Below, one piece after another: positions 10,390-20,900 of a stretch of 64,000 bases of DNA. Both the position numbers and the translations under genes were made by a program. The DNA is from Spisula solida. Its lineage: Eukaryota > Mollusca > Bivalvia > Venerida > Mactridae. A model generated the notes under the pieces. That model was not told where the DNA came from, ran no database searches, and was given only the letters and a program-made list of their open reading frames with translations. Every line of letters begins with the position of its first letter. Position 1 is the stretch's first letter. The DNA is taken from positions 6,332,453 to 6,396,452 of the forward strand of contig OX365946.1 in assembly GCA_947247005.1 (NCBI GenBank). The letters are read 5' to 3'.

Positions 10390-12446
10390 CGCTGGCGTGA
10401 CATCATGTACTTCTGATTCCTGTTGGCTTGGTATCCCGATTGGTAAATCCGATGATTTGTGAATTTGTCCATTCGAAAATTTCCAGATGATTTGTAAGCA
10501 CTAGTATTTCCTGTCGACTGATAAGCACTGGTATCATTTTTTAATTGTCCAAAGATTGCCCGTTTCATGTTTTTTACCAGATGTGCTGCACCACGTGGAT
10601 TGAGATGTACCTCGTCTCTATATAGAGATCTGTTTACACCCCTTTCGGTCATGAAGCTTTGAGTATTGTCCAAAAATAGTATGTTGTTGTTTTTGCAGAA
10701 TGTAGCTAAAAGTTTGTTCAGATCAGTTATGGGCTTTGAAGAAAGTTTGTCATGTTTTTTTGGTAGGATCGAGGAAATAATTAATTGAACATTCTGGTTG
10801 ATTGTCCGAATTGAGCTTACTAAGCCCTTGAATTGGTCAACGATTGTATCACATGTTTCAGCATCAGATATATTGTTGATGCCTGCATGCACTATTACAA
10901 TATCGCTATTTAGCACAGCCTGTTTTATTGATGATGTATCAATTTTCCCCACAATATCAGCAACTTTTGCCCCGGGATGTGACTTTATTTGTGCACACAA
11001 ACTTTCCCCGGAGAACTTCACTGGATCAATCACTTTCGTGACTGAGTCACCAATAATCAAAATACTTGGTTTCCTCGCTTGATTAGGTTTCGAGCCCCTG
11101 GAGTTTTGTGAGTGATTTGTTGGTGTGTTTATCTCCGCAGTTAAAGAGGTTGTTCTATCAGTGGAGTTTCTTGATCGACTTGTCGGTGGGTTAGGTGTTG
11201 TTTTATTAGAAGCTGTCCTGGTTTGTTTTGCATCTGTTTGGTGAACATCACTTTTTGACTTGACCTCTGCCAGTTTCTGTACAGGGGTCGGGGTTGATGA
11301 CGAAACCTTTCTTTGAGTTTCTGACAAAGGTTGCGTGTCATCTTGAAAAGCGTCGCATCTTGTCAAGGAATGCACATTTTCTGTCCTTTTCTTTAGCACA
11401 GTGAGTATTCCATTGATTTCTGCTATTTGTTCCTTGACCTCACTAACATCTGTCTGAACTGAGCTCAGGCATTCTTTTTCAGTCTCTATAGATGAAAGTT
11501 TCTTTCTCAAAACTTTGTTTTCCTGTTTGAAGGACAGATTGTTCTGCTTCAGTGATTTGACTTCATCTTCAAGGAGAAGAATCTAAGCATATAACTCACT
11601 TTTATTAATGTCACCATTGCTGTTTTTCTCAGATCTCTGTCTGTTTAGCTGTTCGTTCAGTGTTTTGAGTTCATTATTCTCTTTTTGGAGTTTTGTGCAC
11701 ACCTGAGAGCACTGGGTATGGTTGTTTGCCTTATTTTCGATATCCATGCTGGAATTCAACTGTGTTATAACAGTTTGGGTCTCACTCTCACATGTAGTTG
11801 GCACAAATGATTCGCTTGTGTCAATACACTTTGGTGCTGTGTCACTTGTTGTTTTCACAGGTGTTGATGTTATCTGTAGCTTCTTTCTAAAAGATTTAAA
11901 ACTGAAAAGTTTTTTTGATTTTTGTTTTGGCTTCGGTACTACATGTATTTGGAATGTGGCAATTTTCGGAGTGTCAGTTGTATTTGTGTCAGTTTTGTCA
12001 CATGATTTTGGATACTCAGATGTAGTGTTGACTGAGTCCGTACTGCATCCAACATTTTGTGGAGGAATGTTCAATGGTAGACAAGACTCCATTGGTCCAG
12101 TGTTGAAATGTTGCACTAACAGTTTGAACTCTGTATCGAGCCAAACTCTGCATCCAGAACCTTGAATCAGTAGAGTTTTTGTATAAAACACAGTTATTAC
12201 AACTTTTTGGTCATGTATGAATTTTGTAGTTGAAATCCCTTTACAATTCTTTGTTTCGGTAAAGTCATACTGATTTTTCAAAAGGTCTAGGAAAGTATCA
12301 TAATCTTTATCCTGGTAAAATACAATTGTAATATTATGGCTTGTTTGACTGTCCCGAATTTTGCACATTCTTTCTCCATTGTTGTTATTATAATCTACAA
12401 AACTGTCCAATCTGCTTACAAGGTCTGGTTCATTGATTGTGGCCAT
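10332..12446 (-). pseudogene. LINE ORF1 with coiled coil and SGNH/esterase-like domain, broken by one UAG
   Basis: From the ATG at 12446 the frame runs 287 codons to a TAG at 11585-11583, then stays open in the same frame to 10332, so the whole is a 704-residue ORF with one stop. The first half has a globular start and low-complexity Ser/Thr-rich linkers. A predicted coiled coil (NNELKTLNEQLNRQ before the stop, LLLEDEVKSLKQNNL after it) spans the TAG. The C-terminal half holds an SGNH hydrolase-like domain: LIIGDSVTK (Ser block), HAGINNIS (Asn block) and DEVHLNPRG (Asp-x-x-His block). Esterase-bearing ORF1 proteins are known from CR1 elements. The stop context does not resemble a known readthrough signal, so loss by mutation is the simpler reading. 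The apparent start at 11510 is a TTG and not a real start. Confidence 0.8.
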
Positions 12447-12789
12447 TGTCCACTAAATGTGATTTTAGCACCTTCTGTGCCCTTTAAAAGATCCTTTGTC
12501 CAGGAATTATGAGAATGTCCAGGTATGTTTAATTATGTATACAACCTTCGGTAGGTGTGAAAAACAATAAATCCATATATGTTTTGAATCCCTTGATTAA
12601 GAAAGTTTTTCTCTAAGTTTTTAGTTAATATCATGAATTTTGTTAAATTAATTTTTGATTCATTCACTTAACCTAAAAGTTCAGATAATATCCTTCACTT
12701 TGATATAAAAATCCAATTTTTAGTCAAACAGATCACTGATATATTTCCAATATAGCACAGAGCAAAAAAAAACATGTCCAGTCAGTAGA
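12447..12789. other. Probable LINE 5' flank, no gene seen
   Basis: AT-rich sequence between the ORF1 start of the CR1-type LINE and an older LINE remnant. Part may be the 5' UTR of the young element. Its border was not identified and no target-site duplication was found. Confidence 0.4.
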
Positions 12790-13165
12790 AAAAGTGGCAT
12801 TTGTTGACATTGTACATTTAAACGTTTGGTATTGAGTACACTGAAGAAAAAATAAACTGCATCTTCAGTTGCATTACAATATAAACATAGCCCATGATCT
12901 GATAGATGATTAACATAAAAAAAATTAAAAGTTCAAATTACTACAATTGATATCTAACATGATAAACCGACCTGGATCTGTCACCATACATTAAGTAAGA
13001 AGAAACAACATTGGCAGGAAAAACATCTTGTAGCAATTCGCGTTTAAAAAACCTAGTGACTGACAGTTTCTTAACAAAGGCGGTAAAGTGTTCCATAGTT
13101 GAATGGCGGATGGAATGAATGATCTTTCAAACAATGTGGTTTTTCGAGCAGGTATCTAAAATCAT
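12790..13165 (-). mobile_element. LINE polymerase C-terminal remnant
   Basis: The minus strand translates, with small frame changes, to LINE tail motifs: RSFIPSAIQLWNTLPP-like sequence (about 13140-13080), then KKLSVTRFFKRELLQDVFP (about 13075-13018), YGDRSRSVYHVRYQL (12990-12945) and CLYCNATEDAVYFFF (12895-12850). The last resembles the Cys-x-Cys plus EDAxHFFF box that ends several molluscan LINE polymerases. Decayed, no ORF. It lies directly upstream of the CR1-type LINE in the same orientation. Confidence 0.65.
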
Positions 13166-13639
13166 TTTGATGTATACTATTGTAAGACATTAAAGGCGCT
13201 ATCTTACCGCTTATAACCGATAGCGATCGTTAAGTTTAACAATGATGAAACTATGGCATCTATAAAGATGATCGTAAATCTAACGATAGCTTCTGGTTAT
13301 TAGCCCTTGTTCGGTTACGGACAATAACACTTCGTGGGCGACGAAACGCAATTAAGTAGCGAAACATTTCCTGGTAAAGCGAAATCGTGCTCTCCGACAA
13401 CGGACCCATCGTTCGATTTCCCGGTTATATTCTTAAATCAGAAAACGTGAACCGAATGGTGATAGATTCCACGTTACTAGAAAAAGAACGTGAAGTAATT
13501 CCATAAGTCAAAATTCCATACTAAAGACTTGAGACAAGTGATAGGCAACAAGAAAAACGAAAAGGCACAAAACAAGGAAAAAGAAATAACTAAAATAAAC
13601 CACAAAGACAGTCATATGTCAAGAGGAAGCGTGTGGGTT
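13166..13639. other. Non-coding stretch, nothing recognised
   Basis: Slightly more GC-rich than the surroundings, with no motif, no repeat and no long open frame. Confidence 0.35.
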
Positions 13640-13890
13640 ATGCCGTGGTATACAACTAGAAACTCTTTATCATTTCCGGGAACACTGAGTAGGTCATACG
13701 ACCGAGGAACAGTTGAAAACAACATTCAAGCTGTTGAAATTAACGATGAACTCGAGGTATACACTTTTACTCATCGATTTCTCTTCCTTCGAAGCCGGAA
13801 GTCATTGAACAATTAGACAGCGATAACACCGAATGACCACGCACTACGACTGTCTTAGTCAAACGCAAAAAGTCATCGTTTTGAATAAAC
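13640..13890 (+). repeat. SINE tail remnant
   Basis: The stretch near 13783-13860 (CTTCGAAGCCGGAAGTCA, then GAATGACCACGCACTACGA) matches the tail of the SINE at 24226-24610 (CTCGAAGTCGGAGGTCAC, GAATGACCACGCACTTACGA). The tRNA-like head is not recognisable here, so this is a truncated or decayed copy. Confidence 0.5.
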
Positions 13891-15370
13891 CTTTAATATA
13901 GAAACACTGGAAAAAATGCAAATCAGTATTTTGATTATTTTGTCTTGTCTTGATTTAGTAGGCACTGTCCTCGACAAAAGTAATCGAATAATTGGCAATC
14001 ATGAGGTAAATGGAAAATATGATTAAATCATTTATATTGCCGAAGAGACTCATATGACGATAATGTAATAATGTTTTCATTTTCCCTTTTCCTCCATGCG
14101 TGAAAGAGATACGACGTTCCGACACATATAAAGTCTGTCTAATCCGGACAAAATTTACTTTTCCGGGACTTTCTCTGGATCTTCCAAGTACGTATATTTA
14201 TTCTTTCACTTATGATGTACACTTTATTTATTTAAATAATGAATATGTTCTAGTGTTTTATTGTAGAATATTCATTATTTTGATTCTATATAGTCAATAT
14301 TCCGCACTTGACAAAACATCAATACATAGTAACCACAGTACTATTATTTTCCTCGGAACGCTATAAGGTTATTTACCGTAACTGTCTTTTATCGGTAATT
14401 CATGTACATCTCGGTTTCTTCTATGTTTATATACAATGTGATTCATATCTGTCCCACTTTTAAAATGTCACAGTTTTGATATGTTTGTGTATAACCACAA
14501 ATAGTTTGCAAATACAAAACACATGCATTTTAAAGTTTTATTTGAGTTTATCATAACTTTTGCATTGTTGTGATGGTTATGACTCTGAAAATCGCTTTCC
14601 AAACAGAGTTACACAAAATTATGCTGCCTTATAGTATGCTTTGAAAGCGACGTATTGGAAAGGACACCTTTTTAGATAAAACTGTAACATGTCAGCTTTC
14701 ATATTAAGTATGCTACATTCATATCTTGTACAGGAACTTGTAGGCGAAACTGATGGCTATGTTAGAATTAATAATAATTCTGCACGAAGTTTTGTGTGTG
14801 TTATTGACTACCCAGTGATTTCAACTTGAAGTTGTTCTTTCTAAATTAAATACAACGGTACATTGGACTATGAAACAACGATAAAACCTTTAAAATATTG
14901 TTTAACAGGAAATGGTTGTATGACTTGACATCATTTTATTGTGTATACAGACAGTATGGACATACGCCGGGTGATCAAGAAATAATGTTTTATCATAACG
15001 TCGCAGAATATCAAACTATTTGAATTATACAAATAACTTGACATGTATCACTCATAAATATGCGAAATATCAAAGCAATTATTTGATAAATAAACAAATA
15101 TATTAAACATTATGTATACTATGTACCATTGAGGCGGATCGCGACGTGTCGTTTAATATGTTTGGTATATAGCCGCCCTGATATTCAACACATTTCTGAT
15201 GTCAGTGTCCCAATTATTTAAATGAGTCTCAGTACGACTGTTCACCAAGATTGGATGATTTTTTTCGGGCCCCAGAAGAGTCACCCCATTTATTCTCCCC
15301 GTCCAATGGTTTATGGGGGTCGTTGAATCATCCCCCACAAACCTTACAACATTGTATATAATATAAACTA
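13891..15370. other. Non-coding stretch with one short unassigned open frame (15153-15338, -)
   Basis: Mostly AT-rich. The minus-strand frame at 15338-15153 (61 codons) has a less biased composition (INHWTGRINGVTLLGPEK and NSRTETHLNNWDTDIRNVL) and could be an old exon or gene fragment, but I do not recognise it and its open length is within chance. Confidence 0.3.
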
Positions 15371-16255
15371 TAGACAGTCAGCACGTACCCTATTTGGACC
15401 TGCAAAACTCCCCCAGCCAAATCAGGATTTACTACTGTTTACCTATATGACAGGTGACTAACCATTGGCCGATTAAAAAAGTGCCTGTCAAATTTGTAGC
15501 CGTGTATGTCTATTATTCATTCAAATAGTATATTACGGGTATCAGCGTGTAGCTAGGATATTTTACTTTCATGATATATCAACACTTTAGTACTTTATTC
15601 ATATACACCTTTTACACAACGAACGCCAGAATCACGCACCAATCCAGATTTTGGTCGTGAATTTAGGCGTTCAGGACAACCCAGATTTCCAGGCTTATAA
15701 ACGTGTATTTGTATTGAAACAGAATGTATGTTTCACAAACGGGCCTCGCTGGTAATCATTTTAGTTAATGTGACTAAATAATTTACCCCACATGCCAATT
15801 AAACATTGCAACCTTTCACTACATCGATAATTATCGGAATTCGCCATTCTGTTTATTAGTATTCCGATAACCTTTCGACCTCAACAGATTTCGAAGCGAT
15901 CGTTTGATTGGCTAGACCGGACGTCACGTCATCCATAGTTGTTCAATCGTGAAAGCTCGATCATTTCCTTTGTTTCCGGTGTATATACTGAACGGCAAAT
16001 ATCGCTTGCAAACCAAATTCGGAATTCTGACTTATGTTGGGTAAAGGGTGTGTATTTAAGGACTGAAGTGTTTTAAAATATATCCTGAAAGTAAAATATC
16101 TTAGCTACACGCTATCATTTGAGTGATTAAATAAAATAATACGACAAGTTATGTGACAATCACACCTTTTCCCGTTATTCAACTGTCTTAATAGGTAAAC
16201 ATGAGAAGGTTGAATTGACTGGTGGAAGTAGTAGGGTACGTTCTGGCTGTCTATG
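15371..16255. mobile_element. ~0.88-kb element with long diverged terminal inverted repeats
   Basis: The left end reads ATAGACAGTCAGCACGTACC and the reverse complement of the right end reads ATAGACAGCCAGAACGTACC. The similarity continues inward for roughly 250 bp per arm, including GCGTGTAGCTAGGATATTTT versus GCGTGTAGCTAAGATATTTT near 15546 and 16108. Possible TA duplications flank it. No open frame suggests a transposase. Probably a Tc1/mariner- or foldback-type non-autonomous element. Confidence 0.6.
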
Positions 16256-16460
16256 ATATAAACACGTACTTGAAATAACTATAAATAAATACAAATGAGA
16301 TATTTTGGGATAATAAAAGGGATTTTGTTTTAGTATTTTGATCATTTCAATTGATGGATTTGGGAGTACCGAAAATTAGTATGTAAGTTTGGAAGCATAC
16401 GCGATTTTAATACACTAACATTACCTATTGTTGATAATTGCTTGCTTTCCATCTTTTATT

Positions 16461-16691
16461 TTACTTTAAAAATTTAGGTAGATCATCTTCATTGGGTTTG
16501 CATGGAATATTACTCCCAGAGATTTTGCCTCCTAACTGTTCAAACTTATTTCTTTTTTTCACGAATACATTATTGGTTTCAATGATGTTGAAATGACTCT
16601 TACATTGAAGCACGTCTATCAGTGTATGAACAGTGTCTATCAGTGTATGAACGGTGTCTATCAGTGTATGAACGGTGTCAATCAACGCCAA
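16461..16691 (-). CDS. Unassigned 76-codon open frame with tandem LIDTVHT repeat
   Basis: The first ~25 codons are a 7-residue repeat (LIDTVHT) from the 21-bp tandem repeat at 16614-16676. The rest (KSHFNIIETNNVFVKKRNKF, EQLGGKISGSNIPC) is not recognised and ends in KFLK before a stop. It may be a fragment of a decayed gene or a chance frame running through a 21-bp tandem repeat, which stays open because 21 is a multiple of 3. No splice sites or neighbours support it. Confidence 0.2.
   Translation of the reverse strand: MALIDTVHTLIDTVHTLIDTVHTLIDVLQCKSHFNIIETNNVFVKKRNKFEQLGGKISGSNIPCKPNEDDLPKFLK
16614..16687. repeat. 21-bp tandem repeat, ~3.5 copies
   Basis: The unit GTCTATCAGTGTATGAACRG followed by T repeats at 16614, 16635 and 16656 and decays after 16677. 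Copies differ at a single position, so the expansion is recent. Confidence 0.85.
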
Positions 16692-17983
16692 GTTACCTTT
16701 TCTGTGACCTGACCTTCAATTGTTGATTCACACATCCGCGATCTACAAGCAATTTGTGACAAAGGAACGCGAATGTCAGCTAGATGCCACTTTCTTCTGC
16801 TTATTATCATTTCAATGGTTTGCGTTGTTGGTTGTCCCAATCTATAACATGGTTAAACAATCGCGCCGTTTATAGGTTTTTGACGCTGACGTAGATTAAT
16901 CCATGATGCGATTGCCTAATAAGATTACTTGCACACTACTGTGGCATCCAACTAATATCACATATTAATAAAATTGTTAAACACATATTCACATTTTTAG
17001 AAAGGGTAATAATGAAAAATAGTAATGTGATCCGCTTTGGCGATATCTGGTTTCTATGGCAACGTTTTGTAAGACTATCACTAACAACGAAAATGTGTTG
17101 TTTCCAGTATATAAAGTTTAAAATGTTACGCATACGAGAGCTGCCCCACTTATATTTGAACACCGTTGAATATCCGATGTTTTCATGCTAACTCGATATA
17201 AATGAAATAATTCTTTTGAATCGCGTTTAGAAATGTGACAGGTAACATAAGCATTCACCGTTTGGTCTGTTTGCAATATGATCGAGCCGATTTCAGCAAT
17301 TCTGTAGAGGATGTGGCGTTTTGCATTTTGAAGGCTTGTTTGGATACATTCAAGTGTAACTGCTGATTACTAAGGCATGAGATAAGTCATATTATTTCTT
17401 GATCAATCCTCGTATAGGAGAAATATTGAAACTGTTAACCTTGAATATTCCGAGAATTTGACATATTTCCAAAGTGAAAGTAGACTATGATAAAGCCAGC
17501 TATCAGCAACGGCTTCGGGTTACGCTTGGGAATTAGCCACGAAGTCGTTGGCCTGATCGGTTAATCACAAAGTGTCAGAACAACAAATCGCTGTTAAATC
17601 AAATGTATATCAGATCTGTTTATTTGCGTCTGACGGAGACAGGCCGAGAATCGAATCAGGGAGCACCCAATAACAACCATCTCACCAAATTTGAATAATT
17701 CATTTGGACTCTAACACGCTTTTGACTTACGAAACTAGCATTCATTAATTAAATTCATGTCCCTTAAACTTGAACGATGCTTTAAGTTGATTAATATTTT
17801 ACTACTTCACTCCAAAGTGATTTTTATATTTTGTAATAAATTACACTGTACTCCTTATAATAACACAACTCAAGAATAAAGCCAAAGGATAGCTTACCTT
17901 GGGGTGCAACTTAATTTGTTCATAATAATTATGAATAACAGGCTGTTTCACACTCATTGTTTCCCCATTGCTTTTTCTTGCAG
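16692..17983. other. Upstream region and 5' intron of the Arg-rich gene, no coding signal
   Basis: No recognisable exon. The right end is a pyrimidine-rich tract closing with CTTTTTCTTGCAG at 17971-17983, a good 3' splice site placed 5 bp before the start codon of the next gene. That implies a spliced, non-coding first exon somewhere upstream that I could not locate. Confidence 0.5.
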
Positions 17984-20900
17984 ACAACATGCGGCGAACT
18001 ACCCACTTCTACATCATAACGTGCATGACATTTCTGCTTTTGAAATGTGCACGTTCCGATCATGATGGCTTTTTCCACACACATCCCATAGAACCAACCG
18101 ACAACAATGCAACCATTTCCGATGTGTGTAAACATATTCCTTCTGACAAAGTAATTGACGCACTAAACGCCATTAATGCACCATTAACGGAATTTACCAC
18201 CAACACTCAAGACTTCAAGCCGAGTGACGCAACGTATGACAGCTATCCTACTGAGGGAATACGGAGGCCAGTTCGCATCAATTCAGTGCACCGTTTTACT
18301 GAATCTCAAAGAAGATCAAACGAACCAAGAGATTTTAACAGACGTCAACTATTAGACCAACGAACAAATAGAGAAATATTTGTAGACCAGACAAATCAGA
18401 GGCGTGACGTCAGGACGCAAACTCTAAGAGCAATAAATCAAAGAGAAACATCATATGAACATGTCCATAGGAACCGGGTTCAGTTTGATAGAAGGCGATC
18501 TGTCTTTGATGAAACAAGCGATGCACGAAAACATTTATCGCGAGTCACGTCCGTTCGACGAGCTAGAAACGTTAGGGTTGAATTCAGACAACTTAGCAGC
18601 CGATACAGGAAAGAAGATAGAAAAAATCGAAACATAAGACGCGTAGAACACCTTGATACGCGCAATATCGACTTAAGATCAAATGAAAGAAAGAACACGG
18701 GGCGCTTAAGACGAGAAGAAAATACTCGAGGTAGAGAATTGTCTGTTGACCGAAGCTCGGAGGTTCATCATGAAACACGTAACCGGAGAACTATCAAATC
18801 TATAGAAAGGCGGGGCGAATTCGATAGAATTCGACGAGAGGAAAGACGTAATTCTGTATCATACAGTGAAGAATACAGAGTACGTAACACTGATGTTGAA
18901 CGCCGGCGAGGTTTGGTGCTGGCAGACCGAAGAGATTCCATGCGTTATAACACCGACAGACGTAGTGATATACATCGTCAGGACCGCAGCCCGGAGAGAC
19001 AAACTAGGGTAGAAACATTAGCAGAGTATGGTCGCAGACAGTCAGCAGCAGAGCGTCTGGAGAGTCGCTGTCTTGATGAAAGACAAGAAATACGAAGAAT
19101 GGATAATGTGCGACGATATGAGAACACAATATCCAGAAATGCCCGAGTAATCAATAAACGACAAACTGAACAATCCAATACAAGAGAAGGACGAGTCATA
19201 TTAACTTCCGATCGTATTCAAACGCGCCAGTATGAACCAGTAAAAAGACGGTTGGTACGTTCTCCAGATGAAAGACGAACTATGACACGCCAGTATGAAT
19301 CAGCAGAAACACGGTTGGTACGTTCTCCAGATGAAAGACGTACTTTGACACACCGGTATGAATCAGCAGAAAGACGGTTAGTACGTTCTCCAGATGAAAG
19401 ATGTACTTTGACACACCGGTATGAATCGACAGAAAGACGGTTGGTACGTTCTCAAGATGAAAGACGTACTATGACACACCGGTATGAATCAACAGAAACA
19501 CGGTTGGTACGTTCTCCAGATGAAAGACGTACTTTGACACACCGGTATGAATCAGCAGAAAGACGGTTGGTACGATCTACAGATGAAAGACGTACTTTGA
19601 CACACCGGTATGAATCAGCGGAAAGACGGTTGGTACGTTCTACAGATGAAAGACGTGCTTTGACACACCGGTATGAATCAGCAGAAAGACGGTTGGTACG
19701 TTCTCCAGATGAAAGACGTACTTTGACACACCGGTATGAATCAGCGGAAAGACGGTTGGTACGATCTACAAATGATAGACGTTTTCACACTCACGATGTT
19801 GACAGGGTTAGCAGAAGAATGTCACCAGTATCTGTTCGACGATTGTCCGGAAGGCGCGATATGGTAAACATAAATATACAGCGCTCTGTTTCTAATGGTG
19901 ACAAAGAAAACACTCGAAGCGATAGAAACAGAAGCAGATTTCTCGACTCTGAGTATCGCAGAAGAGAAAATATGAATCTTCAAAGAGAGGGTAATAAGCG
20001 TATTGGATATCAGACCAGACTTGACGATGAAATGCGTGAGCGTATCGGAAACAGTGAAGACGGCGTGCTAAATAGAAGATTACAAAGACGGATGGATCGA
20101 CACGACTCAGACATTACTAAAACAAAAGGTGAACAATTTAGTAGGGATGGTTACAATGACTTAAAGATAACCGATCGCATGGGAACCATCGGGAAACGAC
20201 TAGTTGTTAGAGACATCGACGGCTTCCACACGAGCATACAGGAATTTGAGGTAAAAACTTATATCTTAGAATTTCTAGAACTACATTGCACACATGTATA
20301 ACATAAGTCACGAAACAATGTTATGTTATGTTGGAATAACTAGAAAGTACGAAATATGATATATTACTAATTAAAAGTGTAATGCCGATTAAGCACATAC
20401 GAAAGAGCGCTATACTGTCACTCGGCAAGTCTTGATTTTATGTCCGTGTTAGGCATGTTATGTTCATCCGTTGTGGGCACTGTCATTTTCTTCACATAAT
20501 GGAGTTGTCAGTTGCTTGTGAAAGTAAAGTGCAAGTTAATACTGGTTGATCACCAATTGCATGAACCCTGGTTATGTAAACCTGTCGTCGTGCGTGGTAA
20601 AATTAAAACTGTTTAACTGAAAGTTCAATTTTGTTAATAACAATGCAGACATGTCTTGTCGTGCCCTTAAATGATTTGATCTCTTGTTGCTCTGACTTCT
20701 GATAGGTCATTGAATACTTTCTGTGCTACTCGATGGGTGTTGCTAATATTATGTTTAATATTTTTACATTCTTTTATTACCTGTCAATGTGGCCTTTTTG
20801 TTAGGGGGCATTACGTAGAGGGCAACTTTTATTTACAATGTCCTGTTCTCAAAGGTTGTCTTTGGGGGTAGGTGTGAGGTTAAGTGCCCTGTAAAACATT

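Larger units (their letters stand above)
7136..12446 (-). mobile_element. Nearly full-length CR1-type LINE (two ORFs, 3' TTA-repeat tail)
   Basis: Read on the minus strand, the element runs from an ORF1 start at 12446 through ORF1 (to 10332), an overlapping ORF2 (10389-7381) and a ~230-bp 3' UTR, to a tail of TTATTA repeats at 7151-7136. The combination of an SGNH/esterase-like domain in ORF1 with an APE endonuclease plus RT in ORF2 and a short microsatellite tail is characteristic of CR1-group elements. The 5' limit is uncertain because sequence upstream of 12446 merges with an older LINE fragment. ORF2 is intact; ORF1 has one in-frame UAG. A related but much older fragment lies at 31862-32172. 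Confidence 0.85.

Noticed and set aside
18455..19199. Several 60-73-codon frames within the Arg-rich exon
   Set aside because: Other-frame shadows of the Arg-rich reading frame caused by its biased codons.
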